A stretch of DNA of 41,757 bases from Acidipropionibacterium thoenii DSM 20276 (GCF_000423445.1 NZ_AUHZ01000019.1:1-41757); one strand, 5' to 3'; shown: positions 27,507 through 36,692, numbered from the stretch's first letter. Translations and numbers: made by a program. The notes: generated from the letters alone by a model not told the origin.

Positions 27507-30500
27507 TCACAGCGGAAGCTCCGGCAGTGCGTCAACAACACGAACCGTGTCCACGGAGACACGGGTCACGCGCTTGACCAGGTCGATGATGTAGCGGGGA
27601 TCGTCGTGCTCGGTGGCCCATTGGTTGGGGTCGTTGATGATGCCAGACGCTTTGTCGGTCTTGACCTGGTAGCGGTCGATGAGCCACTCCAGCGCCGATC
27701 TGGAGCCGAGCATGTACTCGTTGGCGACGGCGGGGATGTCGTCGAGGGTGATGTGAGCGTTGTAGATGAGGGTTTTCTTGGTGGTCTTGTCCTTCCAGCG
27801 CATTTTCTGGACCCGGTAGGCCTCGGGACCGGTGGTGTCGTCGCCGAGGTGTTCTGTCAGCGGGTAGGGCTCGACGGTCTCGTAGCCGATGTGGAGGTCA
27901 GCCAGCGTTCGGCCGGCCGCGACGAACCGCTCGAAGTCGTCTCGGGAGGCGGCCAGCGGGATGCGGGGCAGCATGCGCTTGAGGTCTGCGGCGAACGCGG
28001 CACGGTACTGCGGCGAGTGGAGGACGGCGTAGACGTAGGAGAAGATGTCGTCCTTGGACACCTGCGCGCCGAACGCGTCGCGATAGGTCTTCAGGGCCTG
28101 GTCGGTGATGTTGTCTACTCGCCGGTAGCCCCACTCGTCGACGGTCTCGTCGGGTGCAGGCAGGGCGTCCTGGGCGCTGCTGTCGGCCCGCTCATAGGTC
28201 CAGCGAGGGAAGAACTGGCCGCTGCTTGACCCCCACATCGCCAGATCTGGAAGACGGTTCGTCGCGATCAATGAGAAGGGTTTGTCTGATCCCGGACCGA
28301 CGACGTAGAAGCCGATGGTGTCGTGTGTGGGGGTGGGGAAGATGGACTCGAGCTGGTTCACTCGTTCGTTGAGCGACCGGTCGAAGTAGGCGTTCTGGTG
28401 GCAGAACGGCCGGTAGAGGGACTCGTAGATGCGCTCGGGCTTGAATTGGTGGGTTCGGCCCCGCAGCGCATCAGACTTCAGGTTGGCGCTCCAGCTGATC
28501 CGTGTGGGATCGGTGGTGAGCTTGCTCTCGTCGCCGGTCCAGGTGGTGGCCTCGAGGTTGTACTCGTCGACCATCCGACTCATGTTCGCCTCGACGGCCT
28601 TGTGGCTGAAGTTGTAGCACCACGCGTCCCGGTTGGTCTTGAGTCCATTGGAGTGCAGCGTGAAGATGCGCGGCGTCGGGTCGCGGGTGTCCTTGAGGCC
28701 GATCGGCATGAAAGCCTGGAAGGCGGGGTTGCGCTGGTTGAGCCAGTCCCCATCCGTATTGGGTGTGATGGTGGCCCAGGCGGTGGTGGTCAAGGTGGCG
28801 TCGGTGATGTCGCCGAGTTTCTCCTCGCGTGACTGGTAGTCCGGCACCCCGTGGTAGTGGATCCGGCATCCCGTCCGGCGGGGATTCTTGGCAGCGACCA
28901 GCACGGCCACACCGGCCCGTGACCCGGAGCCGAAGACCTTGCCCCCCTCCTGACGTGAACGCTCTCCGGCGGTGCGCTGGTTGCCTCGGAGGTTGTAGAC
29001 CCAGATGTCGGAGAACTCTGCTTGGAAGGTCTTGCGGATCCCGTCGGCGGTGTTGCCGTCCAGCCAGCCGTTGTTGGTCACGAACGCGACCACGCCCTGG
29101 TCACCGAGACGGTCGGTGGCCCACCGGAACGCCCGAATGTAGGAGTCGTAGAGGCTGTTCTTGAGAGTTGCTGAAGACCTCTTGGCGTAGGTGTCGGCGA
29201 TCCGCTCGTCCAACGTCGGGTACGGCAGGTTCGCGTTGTTGTCGTTGGCCGAGGTCTGGCCGGCGCTGTAGGGCGGGTTGCCCACGATCACTTTGATCGG
29301 GGCGGCCAGCTGGGCCTCGATGCGCTGGTTGTTGACCGGGATGAGGCTCGTGTCGACCCGGTCACCGTCCTCGGTGATCTGGAACGTGTCGGTCAACGTG
29401 ACACCGGGGAACGGCGCATAGTCCACCGGACGGTCTGGCTGCTGGGAGGCGACCAGGGCCTGGTAGGTCGTCTCGATGTTGACTGCGGCGATGTAGTAGG
29501 CCAGCAGCATGTACTCGTTGGCCCACAACTCCCCGGTGTATTTGCGGGCCAGGTCCGCCGGGGCGATGATGCCCGACTGCAACAGCCGCACGATGAACGT
29601 GCCGGTGCCGGTGAACGGGTCCTGGACGTGGACACCGGCATCGGTGATGCCGTAGCCGAACTGGTCGCGGCACACCTGGTCGGCGGCTCGCAGGATGAAG
29701 TCGACGACAGGCACCGGGGTGTAGACCACCCCCAGCGAGGACGACTGCGCGGGGAAGGCTGTGCGGAAGAACTGCTCATAGAGCTGGTGGATGACACTCT
29801 GGCGGCCCTCCGGTGTGCGGATCTGGGCGGCGCGGCGGCCCACCGAGTCGTAGAACCGGTCCAACCGTGCGGTTTCTGCGGCCAGTCCGTAGCCTTCCAG
29901 GGCGGTGGCCATCTGTCCCATCGTGATCGAGACCGGGTTGCGCTCGGCGAACGAGCCCGCCGGGAACAGGGCCTGGAACACGGGCCGGGTGATCAGGTGC
30001 TGGGAGATCATGTCAACGGCCTGGGCGGCGTCGATCGACTCGTTGAGGTTGGCCCGCAGGCCTTGAAGGAACATGTCGAACTGGCCGGCGACCGGCGCCC
30101 CGTCACGGCGGGCGGCGGCAATGATGCCGGTGATGCGGCGGACCTGGTTGGCGTGGATGGCCACCACGTCATCGGCCCACGACTCCCAGTACTCCCGCTG
30201 GCCGCACTTCTTGACGATGCGGCCCAGGATCGCTTCGCGCCACAGGTCCGAACCCACCAGCAGCGGCTGGGTGCCGGCGAACGGGTTGGTGCCCGGCTGC
30301 TGGCCCTCTGGCCGGTTGTCATCGTCGGCGGGGGGGAACACGTCGATGGAGACCTTGCCGCCGGTGCTGTGGTCCAGGTCGATGGTGTTGATCATCGCCT
30401 CGAACCGGTCATCGTGGGCCCGCAGGGCGTTCAGGACGTCCCAGACGACCTTGAAGCGCTTGTTGTCGCGCAGCGCCACCTCCGGTTTCTCACTGGCGTC

Positions 30501-32297
30501 GATCGCCACCGGCAAGATGACATACCCGTAGTCCTTGCCCGGGGCCTTGCGCATCACCCGGCCCACCGACTGCACCACGTCGACCAGCGAGTTACGCGGG
30601 GACAGGAACAACACCGCATCCAACGCCGGCACGTCCACACCCTCGGCCAGGCACCGGGCATTCGACAGAATCCGGCACTCCCCCTCCGGAACCGGGGCCT
30701 TGAGCCAGGCCAGCTCCTCGCCCCGGGTCAGCGCGTTCATCGTCCCGTCGACGTGATGGGCCTCGACCTGCAACCCGGCATCATCACCGATGACCTGGTC
30801 GACGACCTGGGGCAGCGCCCCGGCGAACGCCTTGGAGGCCTTGATGTTGGCGGCGAACGCCACCGCCCGCTGCATGGGCGTCGGATGCTCACCGAAATCC
30901 ATGTCGGTGGTGCGTTTGGCCAGCCCGTTCCAGCACCCCACGATCCTCGCCGCATCATCCAGGCTCAACTCGTGACCCTCACCGGCCAGACAGGCCTGCA
31001 TGCCCGGGTCGATGGCGTCATTGGCCACCGCCAGGATCATCACCTTGTAGTCCGACAGCAGGCCCCGTTCCACAGCCTGCCCGAAGCCCAGGCGGTGGAA
31101 CACCGGCCCGAACATCGCCTCGTCGTCCATCGAGGTCAACACCGCGGCCGCGTCATCGGCCTTCTTCTTCACATCGGTGCCATAAATCCTGGGGGTCGCG
31201 GTCATGTAGAGCCGCTTGGCCGCCGGCAGATAGGCGTTGTCGTGGACCTTGATGAACGCCGACTCACTCGTGTCACCGGCCAGGGTGACACCGGTGGTGC
31301 GATGGGCTTCATCACACAGGACCAGATCGAACGGGCCCGCCCCAGACTGCTTCTGCGCCCGGGCCACCACATCGATGGACTGATAGGTCGAGAAGATCAC
31401 CGTCATCTGTTTGCCGCGACGCCCACCATGGGCCATCTCGGCCACAAGCCGGTCCGGATCAGTGGTCGGCAGAGGAATGTCGTGAACGGTGATGTCCTCG
31501 GCCTGACGGCTGGCCTTGGTGTCCGAACACACCACCAGCGGACGGATCGGGGTCTGGGACTGGGCCAGCCACTCCCGCAGACTCTGGGAGACCAACGAGA
31601 TCGACGGCGCCAGGAACAACACCGTCAAATGCCCCTCGTTCTCAGCGCAACGCCGCTCGGCCAACTTCAACGACGTGAACGTCTTACCCGTCCCACACGC
31701 CGAGATCCACTGCCCCCGATCATGGGAGGCGAAGCCGGCCTCGATGGCGTCGATCGCCTCCTTCTGATGGGGACGCAACCCGAACCGGACGGCCTTGCGC
31801 GCCGTGAACCCCAACGGGTCATCGGAGTGGAACATCCAGTCCACCCGCGACTCGGCGATATCGGCCATCCCGATCCGCTGCACCGGAACACTCTGATGAC
31901 GCAGCGCCTCCTCGGCGTTACGGGACCACCGGTCCGTGGTCGAGATGATGATCCGGTTGTCGAAGACCACCCCGTCCCAGGAACGGCCCGAGGCCGTGAA
32001 GAACGAATCAATATCGGCCTTCTGCAACCGGTGGCGCGGGTCGTAGAACTTGCACTGGATCGCCGCCCACCGACCCGACTCACGCTCGCGCGCCACCAGA
32101 TCGATCCCCGTGTCATGGGTGCCCTCATTGTGAGGCCACTCCGGCCACCGCCACACCTCGTCATAGGTCGCCGCCAGAGTCGCATCCTTGGAGAAGTAGC
32201 CAGCCATCAACTCCTCAAACCGAGTCCCCCGCACCACCGCAGACGGCTCGCAGCCGAACTCCTCGATCACATCCTGGATCGTCCTGACCTTCGCCAC
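27507..32297 (-). CDS. Type ISP restriction-modification enzyme (nuclease-helicase-methylase in one chain)
   Basis: The single protein of about 1596 residues has the LlaGI/LlaBIII order. From GTG 32297 (AAGGG 7 bp before it), residues 60-85 form an Mrr-like nuclease site (GIDLVA with Asp66, QCK at 81-83). The helicase follows with Walker A ACGTGKT (200-206), DEAH (329-332), MTATPRIYG and motif VI QSVGRVMRK. An N6-adenine methylase has DPFTGTGTF (893-901) and NPPY (1007-1010); the C-terminal third is the presumed target-recognition domain. Such enzymes methylate one strand of an asymmetric site and cut unmethylated DNA after ATP-driven translocation. No separate specificity subunit is needed. 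The frame is open for another 55 codons upstream, but that part looks non-coding. It is last in a leftward set with two unknown genes and a kinase. Confidence 0.92.
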   Translation of the reverse strand: MAKVRTIQDVIEEFGCEPSAVVRGTRFEELMAGYFSKDATLAATYDEVWRWPEWPHNEGTHDTGIDLVARERESGRWAAIQCKFYDPRHRLQKADIDSFFTASGRSWDGVVFDNRIIISTTDRWSRNAEEALRHQSVPVQRIGMADIAESRVDWMFHSDDPLGFTARKAVRFGLRPHQKEAIDAIEAGFASHDRGQWISACGTGKTFTSLKLAERRCAENEGHLTVLFLAPSISLVSQSLREWLAQSQTPIRPLVVCSDTKASRQAEDITVHDIPLPTTDPDRLVAEMAHGGRRGKQMTVIFSTYQSIDVVARAQKQSGAGPFDLVLCDEAHRTTGVTLAGDTSESAFIKVHDNAYLPAAKRLYMTATPRIYGTDVKKKADDAAAVLTSMDDEAMFGPVFHRLGFGQAVERGLLSDYKVMILAVANDAIDPGMQACLAGEGHELSLDDAARIVGCWNGLAKRTTDMDFGEHPTPMQRAVAFAANIKASKAFAGALPQVVDQVIGDDAGLQVEAHHVDGTMNALTRGEELAWLKAPVPEGECRILSNARCLAEGVDVPALDAVLFLSPRNSLVDVVQSVGRVMRKAPGKDYGYVILPVAIDASEKPEVALRDNKRFKVVWDVLNALRAHDDRFEAMINTIDLDHSTGGKVSIDVFPPADDDNRPEGQQPGTNPFAGTQPLLVGSDLWREAILGRIVKKCGQREYWESWADDVVAIHANQVRRITGIIAAARRDGAPVAGQFDMFLQGLRANLNESIDAAQAVDMISQHLITRPVFQALFPAGSFAERNPVSITMGQMATALEGYGLAAETARLDRFYDSVGRRAAQIRTPEGRQSVIHQLYEQFFRTAFPAQSSSLGVVYTPVPVVDFILRAADQVCRDQFGYGITDAGVHVQDPFTGTGTFIVRLLQSGIIAPADLARKYTGELWANEYMLLAYYIAAVNIETTYQALVASQQPDRPVDYAPFPGVTLTDTFQITEDGDRVDTSLIPVNNQRIEAQLAAPIKVIVGNPPYSAGQTSANDNNANLPYPTLDERIADTYAKRSSATLKNSLYDSYIRAFRWATDRLGDQGVVAFVTNNGWLDGNTADGIRKTFQAEFSDIWVYNLRGNQRTAGERSRQEGGKVFGSGSRAGVAVLVAAKNPRRTGCRIHYHGVPDYQSREEKLGDITDATLTTTAWATITPNTDGDWLNQRNPAFQAFMPIGLKDTRDPTPRIFTLHSNGLKTNRDAWCYNFSHKAVEANMSRMVDEYNLEATTWTGDESKLTTDPTRISWSANLKSDALRGRTHQFKPERIYESLYRPFCHQNAYFDRSLNERVNQLESIFPTPTHDTIGFYVVGPGSDKPFSLIATNRLPDLAMWGSSSGQFFPRWTYERADSSAQDALPAPDETVDEWGYRRVDNITDQALKTYRDAFGAQVSKDDIFSYVYAVLHSPQYRAAFAADLKRMLPRIPLAASRDDFERFVAAGRTLADLHIGYETVEPYPLTEHLGDDTTGPEAYRVQKMRWKDKTTKKTLIYNAHITLDDIPAVANEYMLGSRSALEWLIDRYQVKTDKASGIINDPNQWATEHDDPRYIIDLVKRVTRVSVDTVRVVDALPELPL

Positions 32298-32502
32298 CAG
32301 CGTTTCCCTTCCGCCCCGACTGGGCCACAGCGTATCGACCTCACACCGGCCAGGAGCACAGGACCAGCCCGTCACGCCCGCCATTCCACCGCGTGCTCTC
32401 CTCGCAAGGAGCCGGTCCCACCAGAAGGAGCTGCGCACGATCTCAATGGCGGGGATACCCATATCGTGGCAGACGCAGTCTGATAGGGACCGCAGGACTG
32501 GA

Positions 32503-33015
32503 TCAGATGGCTTCTGGAGGGCTCCAGAGTTCGCGTACTACCTTGGCTATCTTCTCCTGCACATCGACGCATTGATTGGAAAGCTGGGCGTATTCCATCT
32601 CGCCCTGCGCACGCGTCCGCGGACCAGGAATGCCAAGATGAGACATCCCGGCTCGCAGCGCGATCACCTCGTCACGCAGATGGTCGTCCAGCACCAGGTT
32701 GGTCAGATGTGCGAGCTCTTGAGCGTGCTCGAGGTGCCCGATCTCGATCCCCTCCGGCAATAGGTGGCCGCCGTAGGTGCCCGTCTTGGTCTCGGCATCG
32801 AGATCGGCCAGGTGTATGACGGTGACGTCTCGCATGGCCTTCGTGATGGCCTTGTTCAGGTCTTGCAGAGTGTTGCGTTCAAAGACGCGCCGCTGCTCCT
32901 TGGCTGTCGCCTGTCGCTCGACCATGTGCTCCTTGATGCCGAGGTGATTCGTGAGCCAGACCCCGACCAGGGAGATCACTCCGCCCAACAGCACGCCGCT
33001 CAGTGTCAGCCACAT
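32503..33015 (-). CDS. membrane-anchored coiled-coil protein, unknown function
   Basis: The 170-residue protein has one N-terminal membrane helix (LSGVLLGGVISLVGVWLTNHL, residues about 4-24), which would leave the rest in the cytosol, then a long charged helical region (KEHMVERQATAKEQRRVFERN). I recognise no domain. It starts 1 bp after the stop of the 33017 gene, so the two are co-translated. Its position between a kinase and a Type ISP enzyme suggests a defence role, possibly as a membrane effector or anchor; this is inference only. Confidence 0.6.
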   Translation of the reverse strand: MWLTLSGVLLGGVISLVGVWLTNHLGIKEHMVERQATAKEQRRVFERNTLQDLNKAITKAMRDVTVIHLADLDAETKTGTYGGHLLPEGIEIGHLEHAQELAHLTNLVLDDHLRDEVIALRAGMSHLGIPGPRTRAQGEMEYAQLSNQCVDVQEKIAKVVRELWSPPEAI

Positions 33016-33016
33016 G

Positions 33017-33586
33017 TCAGAGTTCCCTGATGAGCCTCATGAGTCGCACGATGGATTTCTGGCCGTGACCAAGGGCGACCATGGACCCGTAAATGTCGAC
33101 GTCACTCAGACCGACGGAACGGGCGTGGATGACTCCTTGCCTGACTTGACGAACCATGAACTGGTCCTTCCTGCCTGGCCAGCCGTTGTTGCCAGACCAA
33201 TCGATCTCATCAATGGCCTCTCGAGCCGCTAGGCTCAACTCTGGGTACTTCTCACCGGTGTGAGCATCGATGGCAGCCACATAGCGGGCCCATCCGTCCA
33301 ACCAGCCCGACGTCGAGGCGATGACGCCGAGCCACCCTCCAGACAGCCGCTGCGCGAACTGGATTCCGTCGACACTCGGGAGGTAGGACACCACTGGACC
33401 ATCACCCCTGAACTGCTGGGATCGTTCAGTGATCGTCTCCCGATACTTGATCAGAGCATCGGTGAGCCCCCCGTAGCTGTCGCGTCCAGGAAGCATCACC
33501 ACAGCCCGAGTCTCCGCTGCCCTCTCGGCCGCGCGCAGGTACGGCGCCAGACTCCCAATCCCTTGATCCACCGCAATGTGGCTCAT
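33017..33586 (-). CDS. hypothetical protein whose start lies in an ISL3-type end
   Basis: From ATG 33586 the product has 189 residues beginning MSHIAVDQGIGSLAPYLRAA. Visible features are a hydrophobic strand followed by a Gly-rich turn (RAVVMLPGRDSYGGL), a central aromatic segment (SGGWLGVIASTSGWLDGWARY) and a basic helical end (GQKSIVRLMRLIREL). No family is recognised. The frame is open up to 33664, but that part reads through DNA resembling an ISL3 end, so the original N-terminus may have been replaced. It is coupled to the membrane-anchored gene downstream. Confidence 0.55.
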   Translation of the reverse strand: MSHIAVDQGIGSLAPYLRAAERAAETRAVVMLPGRDSYGGLTDALIKYRETITERSQQFRGDGPVVSYLPSVDGIQFAQRLSGGWLGVIASTSGWLDGWARYVAAIDAHTGEKYPELSLAAREAIDEIDWSGNNGWPGRKDQFMVRQVRQGVIHARSVGLSDVDIYGSMVALGHGQKSIVRLMRLIREL

Positions 33587-33603
33587 CACAATCGAGGGTG
33601 TAG
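33580..33603. repeat. solitary ISL3-type terminal inverted repeat
   Basis: The minus strand here reads CTACACCCTCGATTGTGA then T/A-GAGCC, matching the right end of ISL3 copy A (21071-21094) at 23 of 24 positions; six more flanking bases (ACATTG) also match. No transposase or partner end is nearby. It marks the scar of a former insertion or one-ended event between the kinase and the 33017 gene. Confidence 0.7.
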
Positions 33604-33707
33604 CGCTGGTGTGACCGCGGACGGCGCGTCGGTGCCTGGCAATGCTCGCAGGAGGTTCGCGCATCAGGGGCTGAACCGTGAGAGGTCGAGGGGCCTGGCG
33701 GACCTCG

Positions 33708-34880
33708 TCATGCGGGTTCGTCCGTTGGGCCCGGCTCCAGGGTCTCCACGTCTGCGATGAGCTCCAGGACCGTCTGGTACCTCCCGGCCGGGTCCTGATC
33801 GGTGCATCGCTTCACGATGCGGGTGACGGGATCGATGCCGTGCGAGAGCGACTCCCTTCCGGTGAAGATGAAGTGGAGCACCCAGCCGATCGAGTAGATC
33901 TCGTTGACGGTGCTGTAGGCCTTGAGGCTCTCCAGCTGTGGATCTCGGATCGTGCCTTTGAGCTCGGTCTTGGTCAGCGTGAAGTCCGAATCCGCCTCCT
34001 TGGAGAGCCCGAAGTCCGAGAGCTTCACGATGACGGCCCCGCTTGGGTAGGTCTTCACGAGGACATTCTGCAGGCTGATGTCGCGGTGCAGGACGCCTGC
34101 GCTGTGGATGTAGTTCAGGCCGTAAAGGAACTGCAGGGCGATGCGCTTCCTCGTGGAGAACTTCAGCGCTGCGTTGCGCTTGCCGATGTGGGCCCGGAGC
34201 GTGTCGTTGCAGAACTCCATCCGGTACTCGTCTCGGTTGTCGTCGTAGCGGTAGACCTCGACGATGTACGGGAAGCTCAGGCGCTTCATGATCTTGAACT
34301 CACGCTTGAACCGGGCGAGGTCGCGCTCGGAGATCCCTCTCTTCGCGCGCTTCACTGCGAACTTGATGTCGTACTCAGGGTCGATGTATGAGTAGACGTT
34401 CGCGAAGGAGCCGGACCCAACCATCTTCAGCTTGACCCTCTCGGGCTGGTTGGCGAGGACGATGGACGCAGCCGATCTCGTGAGCACCGGCTCGTACTTG
34501 ACGATCTTGATCTCGACGAAGTCCTCGGGGACGGCGCTACCGCCGCTGTACGAGAGCCACGGCCGGCAGTGCTCGATCCCGTCCTGATAGCGCGGGTCGA
34601 GCGCGACGTCGATGCCTGCCCGCTTGAGGCTGTAGAGGTCCTTGTCGATGTCGTCGATCAGCGCGAGCAGCGCACGGCTGTTGTCGGCCCAGTAGTGATG
34701 GGTGCTCCGCGCCCGGCCGTTGATGCTCTCGAAGTGCTCGTTGAGCTGCTTGTGGAGGACGCTGAACATGTGGCCTAACTCCACCTCGTCCGTGTACAGC
34801 CGATCGAAGGTGACAGAGCTGGGCTGCTCCTCGTACTTGGCCTTTAGATCCGCGAGCCTCATCTCGTTGGGCGTGGCCAC
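33708..34880 (-). CDS. Hanks-type serine/threonine protein kinase
   Basis: The 390-residue protein has about 145 N-terminal residues of unknown, mainly helical structure (LYTDEVELGHMFSVLHKQL...), then a complete kinase fold. The glycine loop is MVGSGSFANVYSY (153-165), ATP-anchoring Lys177 is in KFAVKRAK, the catalytic loop is LHRDISLQNVLV (HRD 265-267), and DFGLS begins at 289. No membrane span or PASTA repeats are present, so it is not a PknB-type receptor. Cytosolic kinases of this size occur in phage-defence islands, where they phosphorylate host targets on infection (family knowledge). Neighbouring restriction genes make that role plausible here, but it is unproven. GTG 34880 is the only good start in reach. 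Confidence 0.88.
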   Translation of the reverse strand: MATPNEMRLADLKAKYEEQPSSVTFDRLYTDEVELGHMFSVLHKQLNEHFESINGRARSTHHYWADNSRALLALIDDIDKDLYSLKRAGIDVALDPRYQDGIEHCRPWLSYSGGSAVPEDFVEIKIVKYEPVLTRSAASIVLANQPERVKLKMVGSGSFANVYSYIDPEYDIKFAVKRAKRGISERDLARFKREFKIMKRLSFPYIVEVYRYDDNRDEYRMEFCNDTLRAHIGKRNAALKFSTRKRIALQFLYGLNYIHSAGVLHRDISLQNVLVKTYPSGAVIVKLSDFGLSKEADSDFTLTKTELKGTIRDPQLESLKAYSTVNEIYSIGWVLHFIFTGRESLSHGIDPVTRIVKRCTDQDPAGRYQTVLELIADVETLEPGPTDEPA

Positions 34881-34883
34881 GGG

Positions 34884-34937
34884 TCAGACCTGGCTCTCGA
34901 TGCAGCGCCGGGGGTCGTCGCCGCAATCCTGGTCCAT
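34884..34937 (-). CDS. 17-residue ORF directly upstream of the kinase
   Basis: An ATG at 34937 opens MDQDCGDDPRRCIESQV and stops 3 bp before the kinase GTG. There is no strong ribosome site before either. The position suggests a leader peptide that couples translation to the kinase gene, but chance cannot be excluded. Confidence 0.25.
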   Translation of the reverse strand: MDQDCGDDPRRCIESQV

Positions 34938-34963
34938 GGCCCAAGATTATCGGCCGGGTCCGA

Positions 34964-35680
34964 TCAAGACGCCTTCGCTACGAGGGCGTCAATCTTCGCC
35001 ATGAGCGGAGCCAGGCCCCGTTTCGACAGATGTCCGTAACGGTCCAGGGTGATCGAAGGGCGGGCGTGGCCCAGCGCCTGCGAGACGCTCAAGAGATCGG
35101 CCTCGGCCTCCGACAACGAGATCGCCGCGAACGTGTGTCGGAGCGCATGGGCGCTGTACCGCGGGATCTTCTCCTCGCGGTCCTCGTTCGCCCGCGCCAC
35201 GGCGCGGGTGAACGCCTGGTTCGCGTACTGCTTCGCAATCGGCGCGCCCTTCCTCCGCGGGCTCGGGAACATCCAATCGCTCTTCGGGCGATCACCGGCG
35301 AGCTCGGTCAGCCACGGCAGCAGCAGCGCGGGGACGGGAAGCACCCGGCGCGAATCCCGTGTCTTCGTCGTGTCGGTGCCCGAGCCGCCGTTCAGCACCG
35401 AGAGGTGCCCGGCCCGCAGGTCGCCGACGAGCAGCGAGCGCGCCTCGCCGGAGCGAGGTCCCATGAGCCCGAGGGTGCCGAGCAGAGCGCGGTCGAAGTC
35501 GTCGCGGGTGGCATTGATGATCGCCATGAGCTGCTCGGCATCAACGTCGGCGGCCACGATAGGGCGGCGCGGTGGCGCGTCGATCCCGAGGACCTCGCCG
35601 CGTTCATGAGGACGCGCGAGAACAGGCCGCGGGACATGTTCGCCCGATGATGGGAAAGGAGCCCCGATTCCGACCGGCAC
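34964..35680 (-). pseudogene. tyrosine integrase, N-terminus lost
   Basis: The catalytic domain is complete: Arg in LGLMGPRSGEARSL, the HxxR box SAHALRHTFAAISL, and HARPSITLDRYGHLS with the nucleophilic Tyr. The arm-binding and core-binding domains that should precede it (about 150 residues) are missing; the frame upstream of about residue 35 reads RPVLARPHERGEVLG and then ends. Family members are 370-400 residues long; this is 238 at most. It therefore looks like the remains of an integrated element. No att repeats or tRNA were found nearby. Confidence 0.8.
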
Positions 35681-35688
35681 CGGGGCTC
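35659..35688. terminator. GC hairpin upstream of the 113-residue gene
   Basis: GAGCCCCG (35659-35666) pairs with CGGGGCTC (35681-35688) around a 14-base loop. It lies at the broken N-terminal side of the integrase and repeats the stem seen again at 36143-36170. No T-run follows. Confidence 0.45.
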
Positions 35689-35787
35689 AGCCGTGCTCGC
35701 TCGGCTGGTCCGGCCTCGCGCAGCTGCACCCGATGCGGGAGAATCGTCCGCGAGGCCATGCACGGCCGGAGAGGCCAGGAGGGCGCA

Positions 35788-36129
35788 ATGGACCGCAGCG
35801 AGAAGAAGAGGCTCCGCGAGCACATCGGGGAGCACGTCGACGTGTCCGGCGCGCGGCTGTCCGACGACGAGGCGCAGTTCCTGGGCGACTTCGTGGACAA
35901 CTACGACGACGACTACCGGGGCAGGTCGGACACGCACACGAAGAGCTTCACCGGCTGGAGCTCCGACGGCAAGTACACCCGGGACGAGACGTACACGGAC
36001 ACGTTCACCGACGAGATCGGCATCCGCGCGGACTACTCGTACCAGGACGACGACGGCCAGAAGGGCGCGTCCAGCACGGAGATCCGAGACGCCCGCGGGA
36101 TCCTCAACTGGTTCCGCGACCACCGCTGA
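35788..36129 (+). CDS. small acidic hypothetical protein
   Basis: AGGAGG 5 bp before ATG 35788 fixes the start. The 113-residue product is acidic and very polar, with many Asp, Thr and Tyr (NYDDDYRGRSDTHTKSFTGW, DETYTDTFTDEIG). It has no signal peptide or membrane segment. The repeated T-x-T/D-x pattern suggests a beta structure. I recognise no family. Hairpins stand on both sides, so it is probably transcribed alone. The acidic, DNA-mimic-like composition is notable next to a restriction locus, but function is unknown. Confidence 0.65.
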   Translation: MDRSEKKRLREHIGEHVDVSGARLSDDEAQFLGDFVDNYDDDYRGRSDTHTKSFTGWSSDGKYTRDETYTDTFTDEIGIRADYSYQDDDGQKGASSTEIRDARGILNWFRDHR

Positions 36130-36142
36130 GCAAACGGACTGC

Positions 36143-36170
36143 GGAGCCCCTGTCATCTGGCCGGGGCTCC
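36143..36170. terminator. probable bidirectional terminator
   Basis: GGAGCCCC (36143-36150) pairs with GGGGCTCC (36163-36170) around a 12-base loop, followed by TTCACGTCTT. It lies between two convergent genes that end at 36129 and 36172 and can serve both. Confidence 0.7.
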
Positions 36171-36171
36171 T

Positions 36172-36450
36172 TCACGTCTTGATGTCTTTGCCGCACGGTG
36201 CCTGCGGATGTCTGGGGTACGGGTCACCGGCCTCGGCAGCCACGATGGCCCGGACTCCCCCAATCTCATCGCAGCAGTCCAGAACCATCAGTTCAGCCTC
36301 GTCCAGTGAACCCCCGGCGCGCTCGGCACGTGCCAGGTCGATTCCGGCGTTCAGGATGCGATCCAGTGCGTCACTGCCCGGACCCCCGCCACGCCGGCGA
36401 CAGCGCGCTGCATCGATCGGAGTCACAGACGCTCGATCACTCTCAGACAT
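36172..36450 (-). CDS. small hypothetical protein
   Basis: From ATG 36450 the product has 92 residues starting MSESDRASVTPIDAARC. The middle is helical (ALDRILNAGIDLARAERA and LDEAELMVLDCCDEIGG), and the end is AEAGDPYPRHPQAPCGKDIKT. No family is recognised. A longer reading begins at 36495 but lacks a better start. No clear ribosome site is seen. It converges on the acidic gene with a shared terminator. Confidence 0.45.
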   Translation of the reverse strand: MSESDRASVTPIDAARCRRRGGGPGSDALDRILNAGIDLARAERAGGSLDEAELMVLDCCDEIGGVRAIVAAEAGDPYPRHPQAPCGKDIKT

Positions 36451-36692
36451 GACATCAGTGTGCCTACTCCCCAGCGCCGACGGAAGAGACTTCAAGCCAG
36501 CAAAACGACAACCCCTCCTGTTAACGATAAAGAGCCCTGATCTATTTGATGTGGACCAGCAAGATGCCGATCGTCCATCGGTGCAACAAGAAGTGTCGGT
36601 GGAACCCGCTATGTTTCTGTCCTGGTGGCCCTCCGCATCAACCAGTCTCTAGCCCCAGTCAGGGATCACAACCAGCATCAGACCAGAAGAAT

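Noticed and set aside
29628-32483. 951-residue ORF on the plus strand
   Set aside because: It is exactly antisense to the helicase/nuclease part of the Type ISP gene, has no domain, and its His/Gly/Arg-rich composition is that of a GC-skew shadow.
34900-36200. Integrase attachment site or tRNA gene
   Set aside because: No cloverleaf or direct repeat of useful length was seen near the truncated integrase.
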